Assembly (NCBI GenBank): GCA_023807065.1
Contig: JAJJLU010003705.1
Span: 1 to 36,618, forward strand
Source: Isotricha intestinalis
Lineage: Eukaryota; Ciliophora; Litostomatea; Vestibuliferida; Isotrichidae
DNA: 36,618 nucleotides
Direction: 5' to 3'
A program made the translations under genes and the position numbers. Positions within the stretch are counted from its first letter, which is position 1. Every line of letters starts with the position of its first letter. The notes beneath the pieces were generated by a model that had not been told where the DNA came from, did not search any database, and saw only the letters and a program-made list of their open reading frames with translations. Below, piece after piece: positions 1-9,565 of the stretch.

Positions 1-207
1 AAAAATTCTTTAAATATTTTAGTTAACCAAATAGGTAATCCAATAATTTTTGAATCTACTTTTTCAAATGATGAGCTTGAAGAAAAATTTAAAGAAAAAA
101 AATCAATCAAAGAAATTATAAATGAAATTTCTGAATTAATTGACGAAGATAAAATTGAAATTAAAGATAAATTATTGATTATAAAAAAAGATGATTTAAT
201 TATTGAA
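1..207 (+). repeat. Direct repeat, copy 1 (partner 517-723)
   Basis: The 207 bases match 517-723 at a constant offset of 516 with two substitutions. The left limit is the window edge, so the true repeat is probably longer. The right limit is sharp, at the TGA codon. Near-identity in such AT-rich DNA indicates a young tandem duplication or gene conversion. Confidence 0.9.
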
Positions 208-210
208 TGA
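1..210 (+). pseudogene. 3' end of a truncated paralogue of the next gene
   Basis: The reading frame is open from base 1 and stops at TGA (208-210), giving the last 69 residues of a protein whose start is outside the window. It matches codons of the downstream gene (517-723) base for base except at two positions, 120 (a/g; Ile versus Met) and 174 (a/g; silent). Similarity ends exactly at the stop. The downstream copy continues into a membrane segment, coiled coil and WD40 region, while this copy has none of these and is followed by unrelated AT-rich DNA. It is either a recent partial duplicate (pseudogene) or a short soluble paralogue carrying only the N-terminal domain. The function of that domain is not recognised. 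I cannot see whether the missing 5' part is intact. Confidence 0.7.
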
Positions 211-453
211 TTGAATAAATTTAATATCATTACAAAACGATTAAATTATTCTTTATTTAATTAAACATAATGATATATATTTAAATATATTGATTTAGTA
301 TAAAATCATTATTTTATAAATATAATTTTTTCATTTTTCATGAAAATATATATTTTTTAAATAACTCAAAATTTATATTTATTTTTAATGCTTAATATAT
401 ATTTTATAAAATTTATTGATATTTTTTATAAAAAACAATTTTTATTAATTAAA

Positions 454-2211
454 ATGATTGAAGTAGATGAAATTCAAAAATTCTACAATAATTATGAAAT
501 AACATTAAAAAATGAAAAAAATTCTTTAAATATTTTAGTTAACCAAATAGGTAATCCAATAATTTTTGAATCTACTTTTTCAAATGATGAGCTTGAAGAA
601 AAATTTAAAGAAAAAAAATCAATCAAAGAAATTATGAATGAAATTTCTGAATTAATTGACGAAGATAAAATTGAAATTAAAGATAAATTGTTGATTATAA
701 AAAAAGATGATTTAATTATTGAATTAAAATTAAAAATATCATTAGATTCACTAGAAAATAGAATAGAGCAACAATTTAAAATAATTACAGTTATATGTAT
801 AATTTCAATGATATTTCTCATTTGCATATTTTCTTTAATTATGATATATGAAATAAATAGAAATATGAATATATGTGATAAAAACTACATAGAATTTGAT
901 AACAAATTAAAAGATTTAAATAAAAAAATAAATGAAATAAAAAATAATAATACAACAGAATTAAAAGATAAATTAGATATATTAGAAAATAATATAACTG
1001 AAATAAATAATAAAATAGATATGTTAGAAAATAATAACATAGAATTAAAAAATAAACTAGAAATGTTAGACAATAATAATTCAACAGAATTACATAATAA
1101 AATAGATATGTTAGAAAATAATAATATAGAATTAAATTATAAAATAGATATATTAGAAAATAATAACACAGAATTACATAATAAAATAAATATATTAGAA
1201 AATAATATCATAGAAATAAATAATAAAATAGATATGTTAGAAAATAATAATACAACTGAAATAAATAATAGATTAGATATGTTAGAAAATATAATGATAG
1301 ATTTTCAATATTCAACAATTCATTTAACAAACACAAAAACCATTTCTGTTGCAAATTATTATACAACTTCAATGTCAATTTTTCCTTCAGGTAATATACT
1401 TATTGGTAATTATCAATCATTTATAATATATGATAATGATTTTAATAATATTATTCAAACACAATTAGCACATAGTAATTTGATTATTTATGTTGATATT
1501 TATGATGAAAATAATTTTGTTACTTGTTCATATGATCTAACTATTAAAACTTGGATTAAAAAGGATAATGAATATTCAATTAATAAAATAATTAATAATG
1601 CACATACTCAATATATATATAAAGTAATGTATACTTCAAAAGGAAATTTAATTTCATGTGCTGATGATGGAAAAATTAAAATATGGGAATTAAATAATGG
1701 AGAATATAAAAATATTAAAACTTTTGATAATTATAATTATGTAAAATCAATTTTAATATTAGAAGATAAAAATATTTTAATTTCTTCTGGTTATGGAACT
1801 AAATTTTGGGATTTAAATAATGAAAATTCACCATTAAAAACCTTTGATGATATTATTACGAGCTGGAATACTGGTTTACAAAGAATTGATGAGGATAAAA
1901 TTATTGTTTGTAATGGTAATAGAAGTATAATAATACTTTCAATTTCTAAATTAGAAATAATTAAAGAAATTAAAATTAATTATAAGTGTTATTCAATTAA
2001 ATTAATTAAAAATAAAGGACTTTTATTAGTTGGAGCTGAGACAAATATGAAATCGAATACTAATATGTATGTTTATAGAAGTGATAATTATGAATTAATA
2101 CAAACTATTCAGAATCAACATATTTGGCATATCTATGGATTTCTTGAAATAAATAGTCATTCAATTTATTCATATTCTTACGATAATAATATAAAACAAT
2201 GGATATTTTAA
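454..2211 (+). CDS. Membrane-anchored coiled-coil protein with a C-terminal WD40-like propeller
   Basis: I start this at the ATG at 454 (MIEVDEIQKF). An in-frame ATG at 388 adds 22 residues that look like translated AT-rich leader. From 454 the protein has 585 residues. The N-terminal ~85 residues are the part duplicated at 1-207. One membrane segment lies at about residues 111-132 (ITVICIISMIFLICIF core). Then comes a long coiled coil (about 150-283) made of 14- or 15-residue repeats of the form xNNKIDMLENNNTE. The last ~300 residues have repeated Trp-Asp-like blades (for example TIKTWIKK, KIKIWELN, GTKFWDLN, IKQWIF), so a WD40-type beta-propeller is likely. WD40 propellers are generally scaffolds; the partner and membrane are unknown. 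It is convergent with the B-box/WD40 gene. No enzyme motif is seen. The architecture call is firm, the function open. Confidence 0.75.
   Translation: MIEVDEIQKFYNNYEITLKNEKNSLNILVNQIGNPIIFESTFSNDELEEKFKEKKSIKEIMNEISELIDEDKIEIKDKLLIIKKDDLIIELKLKISLDSLENRIEQQFKIITVICIISMIFLICIFSLIMIYEINRNMNICDKNYIEFDNKLKDLNKKINEIKNNNTTELKDKLDILENNITEINNKIDMLENNNIELKNKLEMLDNNNSTELHNKIDMLENNNIELNYKIDILENNNTELHNKINILENNIIEINNKIDMLENNNTTEINNRLDMLENIMIDFQYSTIHLTNTKTISVANYYTTSMSIFPSGNILIGNYQSFIIYDNDFNNIIQTQLAHSNLIIYVDIYDENNFVTCSYDLTIKTWIKKDNEYSINKIINNAHTQYIYKVMYTSKGNLISCADDGKIKIWELNNGEYKNIKTFDNYNYVKSILILEDKNILISSGYGTKFWDLNNENSPLKTFDDIITSWNTGLQRIDEDKIIVCNGNRSIIILSISKLEIIKEIKINYKCYSIKLIKNKGLLLVGAETNMKSNTNMYVYRSDNYELIQTIQNQHIWHIYGFLEINSHSIYSYSYDNNIKQWIF
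961..1302 (+). repeat. Tandem 42/45-bp coding repeat, eight units
   Basis: Eight consecutive units encode 14 residues (two heptads) or 15 residues, with consensus (L/I)xNKIDMLENNNxE. Units 3 and 7 carry one extra residue (NSTE, NTTE). A diverged unit precedes them. Hydrophobic residues fall at heptad spacing, so the repeat builds a parallel coiled-coil stalk. Unit number could vary between alleles. Confidence 0.85.
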
Positions 2212-2386
2212 AATAAACAATCATATTTAATTGGCAGGGAAATATTTTTTTTTACCAAAATAATTTAAATATTCTGTTGAAACTATTTATTGTAAATTAA
2301 GTAAATTTTAATCCAAAGATATTATAATGATATAGTACATATTATTTATTAAAACAGTTTCACTAATAAAACAACAACAACAATTA

Positions 2387-4258
2387 TTAAGTAATTTCCC
2401 AAGTTCTAATATCTTTAGCTGAAGAAGCAATAATATTTGTATTACTTTTAACAATACAATAAATAACTTCTCCATGACAATTATCTTTCTTTTTAATAAC
2501 TTCATATTGTTTAGTATTGATATTATAAGATGAAAATTCTCCATTTTCAAGTCCAATAATAATTTCATTTGAATCTTTATCAAAAAATAAACATTTGAAA
2601 TAAATATAAGGTGATTCAATATAATTAATAATTTTTTTTTGTGATATTTTTATTATATATAATCCTTCTCCTCCAATTGCTAATAAATCATTATTAATTA
2701 ATATTATACTTGAAGGTAAACTTCCACATTTAATATTAGGAATTTCATCATTTAATTCTAAAGTCTTTTTATTTAAAAACACTAATGTTTCACTAAAAAA
2801 TTTAGTTCCTATAATTTGTTCATTTACTTCAACAAAACCATTAATTCCTTTATCACCTAATATTTTTTTATTTATTTCTTTATATTTTTCTTTTTCAAAA
2901 TTTTCCCAAATTCTAATTGATTTATCTAAAGAACATGAATAAATTAAATTATTTGAAAATTCAATTGCTTGTAAAACACCATCAGTATGTCCTTTAATAA
3001 AACTTTTTAATTCAAGAGCAATATTATTATTTACGCATATAATAGATAAATGTGAATCAGCTGAGCTTACTAATATTTTACCTGATTTTAATTTAAAGAA
3101 ATAATTAATAGATTTTTTATGAGGACTAAATGAATTTAAAACACTAAATTTATCTGAATATAATGTTATTTTCCCATTTTCATCTCCTGATAATAATTGA
3201 TTATCATTTGTAAATATTAAACTTGTTATTACTATTCCTTTTCTAGAAATAATATTTGTATTATCCCTATTTTTGAAGCAATAATTATTTTTTTTTAAAG
3301 GATTAATTTCAGTATCTTTTAATTCTTTTTTATTTTTTAATTGAAAATACTTGTTTTCTTCATTTAAATATAAAAGATTTTTGGAATTATTTATTATGTC
3401 TTCTGAATTAAGAGATGATTCAAATTGTGTAGAACTATTAGTCTTTGAATGTGAATCTTCTTTATTTTTTGAAAAAGTTAAAGGAAAAGTTTCAAATATT
3501 TTTCCATAATCAGACATTAAATTAATAAATTTAAATTTCCTTAAATTTTCAATAACAGGATAACTTATTTTTTGTTGTGATTGTTTTTTCTCATAAACAT
3601 TTAATAATAATTTAGATAAATAAATTTGTAAATGCGTTAAATGAATACAATTTTCTTTTATTTTTTTTAATTGTCTTATAGAATTTTCAAAAGACTCTAT
3701 TTTTTCTTTCATTTTTTGGTTAAAATTATTTAAATCATTTGTTGTTGAAATAATTTGATTTCTATACTTTTCAATAAATGTTTTATGTAAAGCAATAATA
3801 CTTTTATAAGAATGAATATTATGTTGAGTTTTAATACATTCATAACAGATTTCTTTACCACAGTCTTGGCAAAAAAAAAAATTTTGTTTTGAATGTTTTT
3901 TACAGTAATTATCAAAGTTATCTAAAGAAATTAATTGCCCACATGAAGAATGAGAATTAGAACAATTAGCACAAAAAAAAATATTATGTTTATAACAATA
4001 ATAAAATTCTATTATAGAACTTGATACACCACATGAAGAACAAAGAACATTTTCTATTTGATTTTCTAATCTTTTTTCTAAAGCATTTTTTAAAGGTAAT
4101 TCATTGTTATGTTTATTTTCACATTTTAAACTAAGGTAAATTTCATTATCTTTAATAAATGTTTCAATATATTGAATGTTATAACATTTAGAACATCTAA
4201 ATAAATCATATTTTGGTTCATTTATTTCAAAATTATCACTAGAGAAGTTTGATTTCAT
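2387..4258 (-). CDS. B-box zinc finger protein with C-terminal WD40 repeats
   Basis: This 623-residue protein begins with Cys/His clusters. A CxxC plus CxxxH set is at C22, C25, C46 and H50. The first B-box has C73, C76, C88, H91, C96, C99 and H103. The second has C119, H122, C130, C133, C138, C141, H146 and H149, matching the B-box2 pattern. A helical, probably coiled-coil region (about 155-235) follows, then a charged linker, and a WD40-like propeller from about residue 340 (SCSLDKSIRIWENF, final ASSAKDIRTWEIT). This is a TRIM-like order without a recognisable RING, so ubiquitin ligase activity cannot be assumed; scaffolding is the safer call. Its 3' end faces the preceding gene 175 bp away. 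It shares a 347-bp divergent upstream region with the gene at 4606. Confidence 0.85.
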   Translation of the reverse strand: MKSNFSSDNFEINEPKYDLFRCSKCYNIQYIETFIKDNEIYLSLKCENKHNNELPLKNALEKRLENQIENVLCSSCGVSSSIIEFYYCYKHNIFFCANCSNSHSSCGQLISLDNFDNYCKKHSKQNFFFCQDCGKEICYECIKTQHNIHSYKSIIALHKTFIEKYRNQIISTTNDLNNFNQKMKEKIESFENSIRQLKKIKENCIHLTHLQIYLSKLLLNVYEKKQSQQKISYPVIENLRKFKFINLMSDYGKIFETFPLTFSKNKEDSHSKTNSSTQFESSLNSEDIINNSKNLLYLNEENKYFQLKNKKELKDTEINPLKKNNYCFKNRDNTNIISRKGIVITSLIFTNDNQLLSGDENGKITLYSDKFSVLNSFSPHKKSINYFFKLKSGKILVSSADSHLSIICVNNNIALELKSFIKGHTDGVLQAIEFSNNLIYSCSLDKSIRIWENFEKEKYKEINKKILGDKGINGFVEVNEQIIGTKFFSETLVFLNKKTLELNDEIPNIKCGSLPSSIILINNDLLAIGGEGLYIIKISQKKIINYIESPYIYFKCLFFDKDSNEIIIGLENGEFSSYNINTKQYEVIKKKDNCHGEVIYCIVKSNTNIIASSAKDIRTWEIT

Positions 4259-4605
4259 TTATTTATTTATAATATTAAAAATTAATAAAAAAGGATTCCT
4301 TAATAAATTAAATGAAAAATAGGGAGTTATTATTTTGTTTTTCTTAATTGGTTTTTCTTCTTAATATTTAATCTATACTTTTATTTCTTTATTTTATTGA
4401 ATTTTTAAGTTTTTTCTATTTTCAAAATTAATTAAAAAATATAAAAAATAATTTAATATTATCTTAAAACAATCATAGAAAGATTCAACGGTTGTCTATT
4501 TTTTTTAGAGTTAAAAAAAGGGTTTTGAACAATAGTACCTTTTTCAAGTTTATAACAAATTTTTAATTTATATAAAAAATATTAAAAAAATTTAATAATA
4601 AATAA
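4259..4605. promoter_or_regulatory. Divergent intergenic region with two small inverted repeats
   Basis: These 347 bp separate the starts of two divergent genes and presumably hold both promoters. The DNA is AT-rich with poly-T/poly-A runs. The more GC-containing part is 4477-4550. It contains the palindrome CAACGGTTG (4486-4494) and a 7-bp inverted repeat, AAAAAGG at 4515-4521 and CCTTTTT at 4538-4544, with a 16-base loop. No ORF or recognisable RNA gene is seen. The regulatory role is inferred only from position. Confidence 0.35.
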
Positions 4606-5295
4606 ATGAAATCAACATCTCAAGAAGAAAAAGTTAACTCAGAATATTGTCAATTACTTTTTCAATCAGAATTATCAAACTTAGTTGCAAATAAAGAACT
4701 TTCAAGTCAAATCTTTTACAATTTATTAGAAAATATAATTAATCCAAAATTAAAACTTTCTAACGGAGAATATATGGATTTATATCTATGTGAAAATTTA
4801 TTTAGTACTTTATTACCTGGTTTAGAAAGTTTAGCTAAAACAAGTGAAAAATTAATATATTTTAGTAATAAAGAAGATGAAAAAGAAGTTAATAGATTTA
4901 ATCCTTGTAATTATCTTGGAGAATTTTTAATGAGAAATAACCCAAAATATGGAAAAAATAAAGAAACTCATGAAAAGTTTTTAAGATATACTAGAAAAGA
5001 AAGAAAAAGTAGAATGATTCAAACAAAACAAGATATAATGTTTGATAAAGTTACTAAAATTTATAATAATGCTAATGTAAATTTAAATAAGTTAAATATT
5101 GAAAAATTTGTTGAACAACTTGATAAAGCTTTAAATTTAAATAATAGCTTAAATCATTGGGAATGGTTAGAATATTTTAGAGTTTATAAAGATAATCAAA
5201 CTATTTCTCTTGAAGAATTTTTAAAAGCTTTTAAATTAGCTGTTCTTGATTTACATCAAATTGATGAAAATATGTTACAAAAACTATTAGAATAA
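4606..5295 (+). CDS. Probable ciliary protein with a DPY-30/RIIa-like motif
   Basis: The 229-residue protein has helical N- and C-terminal parts. Its most distinctive stretch is N99-Y115 (NPCNYLGEFLMRNNPKY). This resembles the short helix of DPY-30/RIIa-type dimerisation-docking motifs (xYLxxFLxxNNP) found in several flagellar and ciliary proteins. Residues about 195-215 (FRVYKDNQTISLEEFLKAF) look like half of an EF-hand with an incomplete calcium loop. No enzyme motif is present. On the family pattern, it may dock to A-kinase-anchor-like helices in axonemal complexes. The CEP41 homologue nearby fits a ciliated cell but does not prove this role. The exact orthologue is not recognised. Confidence 0.5.
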   Translation: MKSTSQEEKVNSEYCQLLFQSELSNLVANKELSSQIFYNLLENIINPKLKLSNGEYMDLYLCENLFSTLLPGLESLAKTSEKLIYFSNKEDEKEVNRFNPCNYLGEFLMRNNPKYGKNKETHEKFLRYTRKERKSRMIQTKQDIMFDKVTKIYNNANVNLNKLNIEKFVEQLDKALNLNNSLNHWEWLEYFRVYKDNQTISLEEFLKAFKLAVLDLHQIDENMLQKLLE

Positions 5296-5416
5296 GCTGT
5301 TAGTTTTTTTAAAAATTATTCATTTATAAATTAAAGTAAAATTTATTTTCAATATCTAAATAAATAAAATTTATATCATCATTAATAGAAAAATAAGAAT
5401 TTAAAAAACTTTTTTT

Positions 5417-6802
5417 TTAACGTATATTATTAAATCCTTCAATAAATTCTTCTAAATCAATTTCACCATCATTATTAATATCAAATTTCTTATATAATAT
5501 ATATAAATCTTTTTTTTCTCTTTCATTTTGTGGTTTAATCATATCACAAAATTCTTTAAAGGAAATTTTTCCAGAACAATCAGCATCATAACTTTTAAAG
5601 CATTCTAACAACTGTTCTTTTTTAATATATTTTTCATAATCCATCATCGCAGAAATAAATTCAGTAAAATTAATTAATCCATTTTTATCAACATCCATTT
5701 CATTAAATATTTCTATTAATTCATCAGGATTTATTTTTTTTCCTAAATTACATTTATCAATTCCTTTTTTAATTTCTTCCATAGTTAAATCACCATCTGA
5801 ATTAGTGTCTAAGCTTTTAAATATTTCAACAAAATTTCTAGTCTCATCTTCAGTTAATCTAAAAGCAGTAAAGTTAATAACTGATTTTTGCATTAAGTTC
5901 AATCTTGAATATTTTTTAATATGATTCCAATCAATTAATAACACTTCATTTTTAGAATTAGGAGCATTTTCTTTAATCCATTGAGTTTCTAATAATTCAG
6001 CAGCAGAAGGTCTTTTTTTTTTATCAACTAATATACTTTTAATTAAATCTTTTGCATCTTCTGAAATTTTATCAAATTCAGGATAAAAGGAATATTTCAT
6101 TGAGCATATTTTATTTTTTAATTCTTCTTCGTTTTTACTATAAAAAGGTGGTTTTCCACATAACATAATATATAATATTATTCCACAAGACCAAATATCA
6201 CATTTTTCATTATATTTATCATTAATTACCTCAGGAGCCATATAAAACGTTGTTCCAACTGCTCCTTTCATTTCATCATCTTCTCCATTGAATATTTTAC
6301 TTAATCCAAAATCTATTAATTTAATAGGACTATTTTCTTCTATTGTACTAAATAATATATTTTCTGGTTTTAAATCTCTATGACATACTCCGTGAGCATG
6401 TAAATAATTAACAGCTTCTAATAATTGTTTAAATATTTTAGCAGCGTCTTTTTCAGTATACATTGATAATTTTTTAGCTTTTTTTGCTAATCTATCAAAG
6501 AATTCTCCTCCTAAGCATTCTTCCATTATTAAATAGATATAAATATTATCTTCATATATGTCATATAATTTAATTATATTAGGATGATCTGTTGCTCTTA
6601 ATAAGTCTATTTCTGTTTTAAATCTTTGTTTATTTTTAATTTGTCTTTTATTCATTTTTTTACAAGCATAAATATGTCCTGTTGTTATATTTTGTACTCT
6701 TATTACATGACCGTATGAACCGTGACCTAATTCTTGAATGAAATTATAATATGATTTTATATCTGCTATATGAGCTCCGATAAAATGAGATTTTCTTATC
6801 AT
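5417..6802 (-). CDS. Calcium-dependent protein kinase (CDPK), four EF-hands
   Basis: This complete 461-residue Ser/Thr kinase is fused to a calmodulin-like domain. Kinase residues are all present: glycine loop G26-x-G28-x-x-G31, K48, HRD with D143, DFG at D164 and APE at 189-191. A junction/autoinhibitory segment (about 288-315) leads to four EF-hands with canonical loops at 332-343 (DTNSDGDL), 370-381 (DVDKNGLI), 406-417 (DADCSGKI) and 441-452 (DINNDGEI), each ending in Glu. In this family, calcium binding to the EF-hands releases the kinase from the junction segment. The N-terminus is short and lacks Gly at position 2, so N-myristoylation is not expected. CDPKs occur in plants, green algae, ciliates and apicomplexans, which helps place the organism. 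Confidence 0.97.
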   Translation of the reverse strand: MIRKSHFIGAHIADIKSYYNFIQELGHGSYGHVIRVQNITTGHIYACKKMNKRQIKNKQRFKTEIDLLRATDHPNIIKLYDIYEDNIYIYLIMEECLGGEFFDRLAKKAKKLSMYTEKDAAKIFKQLLEAVNYLHAHGVCHRDLKPENILFSTIEENSPIKLIDFGLSKIFNGEDDEMKGAVGTTFYMAPEVINDKYNEKCDIWSCGIILYIMLCGKPPFYSKNEEELKNKICSMKYSFYPEFDKISEDAKDLIKSILVDKKKRPSAAELLETQWIKENAPNSKNEVLLIDWNHIKKYSRLNLMQKSVINFTAFRLTEDETRNFVEIFKSLDTNSDGDLTMEEIKKGIDKCNLGKKINPDELIEIFNEMDVDKNGLINFTEFISAMMDYEKYIKKEQLLECFKSYDADCSGKISFKEFCDMIKPQNEREKKDLYILYKKFDINNDGEIDLEEFIEGFNNIR

Positions 6803-6931
6803 TTATTTTTTATTTAATTTTTAAAGGTGGTTTTTTTTAGGTTTATTTTTTTTTTTTAATTTTTTATTTCTTTTTTAATTATCAATTTATATTTTTATTT
6901 ATTTTAGAGGAAAAAAAATTCATTTTTGAAA

Positions 6932-9565
6932 ATGGAAATTTTAAATAAGAACAAAGAAGAAAGGAATATTTTTCAGTTTTTAGTAAATGATTTTTTTTTT
7001 CATCCTTCTAATTCTTTCAATAAAACTCGTTTAAATAATAATGACACTTTTCAATTAGTATTATTCCTAATTACAATCATAAAAAATACTTTAAAACATA
7101 TTTATAACATAACACTTTTTAACTTACGCCGATTGAATTATTCTCTTAATTTTTTAGAATTTATATTTTTTATTTTTCTTTTCTTAATAACATTCATTTA
7201 CTCAGAAATAATTGATGAAGATGATAATTCTGATATTCCAGATTCAATAATATATAGTGCTTACTTTCACAATCAAAAAATTATACATATAACATATGAA
7301 AGTATAGCAAATAATAAATCTTTTGATAATGCATTTACTGAGTCAATGGATACAATAGATATAATATCAGATTATAAATATGAATATAAACAAAATGAAA
7401 AAATTGGAAAAAATATTTATCAATCGTATGGTAATAATACTATCTTTAAATTATATTTAGAAGATTTGGAAAAAATGGTTAATTCTTCTATAATTAGTGA
7501 AAGACAAGCTAAACTATTATGGCATATTTTACTTAATAATAAAGTTGAATATTGTAAAAATTATTATTCTAATTATTTATTAATTAAGAAACAAGAAGTT
7601 TATCTTTTTAATTTTTTCCCTTTGAAAACTGGTCTTTTTACTTGTATTTCTTTTTTAATATTATATATTTTCATATTAAAAACTTATACTTCAAGAATAA
7701 GAGATTCTTTTATTTTTAATATTTTAGGTTTTCTTATTACTTTTTTAGTTATGAATTGTTTATATGAAAATAAATATTATAGTGCTTCTGGTTTATTATT
7801 TATTCAACTTTCATATTTTTTAAAATGCTTAATAGAAACTTTTTTCCTGAAAGCAAAAATTTCAAGAGAAGACTTTGAAATCTTTACTTCAAATTTAAGT
7901 GCGAATCACTTTAATCAATTTATATCAAAGTTTGTAATTTTAATGTGTTTAACTTTAACTTCTGGATTTTTAATTTTTGGAATTTATCGTGTTTGGATTA
8001 ATTATATTATATTTTATTTGTCTTTATTTACTTTAGTTATTTTTATAAGTAATTGTCTTTGTTTACTTGAGCCACCTTCATTTTTATTTCCTTTGAAAAA
8101 CTTACTAATAGTAATTTTAGGATTAATAAATTTTATAATATCAAAATTTCATAAAAATATATATCATTATAAATTTAATATATTTAAAGAAATAAAATTT
8201 AATCATTACTTAAGAACTTTAGAATCATTAATACCAGATTCATTATATTTAGTAAGTGATTTTTTTACGCTTTTTTGTTTTCATTATTTAAATGATTTTC
8301 TAAAAACTCAAATGAATAAATATTTAATTTTACCTTCTCATCCTAATAAAAAATTCACTTATGATGATTGTTTTTGGATACTTGGATTTATAATTGGAAT
8401 AGGAATAGGAATTATTGGAATGTTAAAAGGAGAATATATGTGTTATATGATAAGTATGTATTTTGTAAAAATTGTAATGGATATTTTTTCTAAAGTTTTC
8501 AATATTAAATTAGTAAGAATAGTCAATGATAGTATTTTATTAATTTATATTTTTATGAATCATATTATAAATAATAAAGGAGATAATTATTTAGTTGATT
8601 TATTTTCTTCTAAAGAAGAAAATAGATTTATTCCAAAATATATTTGTAAAATACTTTCACTTATACAAATTTTATGTTATATGCTAATGAATTTTGATTA
8701 TGTTTATTCTCAAATTTCAGATAAAAATTTAGATTTAGAAAATTTAGATGTAAGCACTAAAGAAGTTTATACTATAGCAACAATAAAAAAAAATTATCAT
8801 GCAACTTTTCATCTTCAATTAATTAAACCTGAGAAACAATTTAGTTTTAAAACTTTTTTTTTTATAAATTTAGAATTTTATCTTAATTATATGGGTATAT
8901 GTTTAATTTTTTATATAATGAAATATAGTGAAAGATCATATATGTGTTTAACAATACTTGTTTTTATTTTAATTTTATTTTTCGCAAGGAAATTTTTTAT
9001 TATACATGAATTAAAAAAAGATTATGAATATCTATTTTCATATATTTATGCTTTAATTATAAGTATGAGATTATTAGTTCTTACTAAAAATAATTTTATT
9101 TTAAAAGCTTTATGTGATATTAATATTCTTTGTTTAATTTTATTTTATTCTTTAGTTGATAGAAGAAAAAATATTATTACTTTGTTGATTTATTTTCAAT
9201 TATATGCTGGGTGTTTAATTTTAAATTCTAATTTTTTATTTTTTGATTTATTATCTATTATATGTCTTCTTATAACATTTCAATTTAAAACTAATAATAA
9301 TAGTGATTATGGTTTTATGGATGATGAAAGCGGTGATAATGGTTATTCTTGTGTTTTTATCATTCCCGCTTTTGTTTTTTTATCTTTTCAATTATATGGT
9401 TTAAAAAATGTTTTTTTTTGGATGAATAAGATTAATGATTGTATGAAAAAAATATTATTTGGCTTTGATATACTTAATATTTTTATTAATTTAAAAGAAA
9501 GTAAAAATGGGATATTTTTAGAAATTCAAATTATTAAAAAAATCATTACTTTTTTTTTAAAGTAA
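6932..9565 (+). CDS. Large polytopic membrane protein, family not recognised
   Basis: I start at the ATG at 6932 (MEILNKNKEE). A longer reading from 6926 would need a TTG start, which is not expected here. The protein has 877 residues. After ~70 polar residues comes a first membrane segment (FIFFIFLFLITFIYSEII), then an acidic, probably luminal or extracellular loop of about 130 residues, and then well over ten hydrophobic helices to the C-terminus. One is glycine-zipper-like (ILGFIIGIGIGIIGML). I see no transporter signature, ATPase loop, channel filter or glycosyltransferase motif. The extreme Phe/Ile/Leu content partly reflects base composition, so segment counts are approximate. It starts 129 bp from the divergent CDPK start. 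Function unknown. Confidence 0.7.
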   Translation: MEILNKNKEERNIFQFLVNDFFFHPSNSFNKTRLNNNDTFQLVLFLITIIKNTLKHIYNITLFNLRRLNYSLNFLEFIFFIFLFLITFIYSEIIDEDDNSDIPDSIIYSAYFHNQKIIHITYESIANNKSFDNAFTESMDTIDIISDYKYEYKQNEKIGKNIYQSYGNNTIFKLYLEDLEKMVNSSIISERQAKLLWHILLNNKVEYCKNYYSNYLLIKKQEVYLFNFFPLKTGLFTCISFLILYIFILKTYTSRIRDSFIFNILGFLITFLVMNCLYENKYYSASGLLFIQLSYFLKCLIETFFLKAKISREDFEIFTSNLSANHFNQFISKFVILMCLTLTSGFLIFGIYRVWINYIIFYLSLFTLVIFISNCLCLLEPPSFLFPLKNLLIVILGLINFIISKFHKNIYHYKFNIFKEIKFNHYLRTLESLIPDSLYLVSDFFTLFCFHYLNDFLKTQMNKYLILPSHPNKKFTYDDCFWILGFIIGIGIGIIGMLKGEYMCYMISMYFVKIVMDIFSKVFNIKLVRIVNDSILLIYIFMNHIINNKGDNYLVDLFSSKEENRFIPKYICKILSLIQILCYMLMNFDYVYSQISDKNLDLENLDVSTKEVYTIATIKKNYHATFHLQLIKPEKQFSFKTFFFINLEFYLNYMGICLIFYIMKYSERSYMCLTILVFILILFFARKFFIIHELKKDYEYLFSYIYALIISMRLLVLTKNNFILKALCDINILCLILFYSLVDRRKNIITLLIYFQLYAGCLILNSNFLFFDLLSIICLLITFQFKTNNNSDYGFMDDESGDNGYSCVFIIPAFVFLSFQLYGLKNVFFWMNKINDCMKKILFGFDILNIFINLKESKNGIFLEIQIIKKIITFFLK

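Noticed and set aside
492..1084. Antisense ORFs opposite the coiled-coil gene (Ile/Tyr/Leu/Phe-rich)
   Set aside because: They mirror the Asn/Lys repeats of the sense gene and have no independent coding character.
4486..4494. Myb-type binding site (CAACGG)
   Set aside because: The match is too short to mean anything without enrichment data.
6926..6931. Upstream start for the polytopic membrane protein
   Set aside because: It would require TTG. The same applies to 30030 and to 33714; in each case I moved to the first ATG (6932, 30072, 33699).
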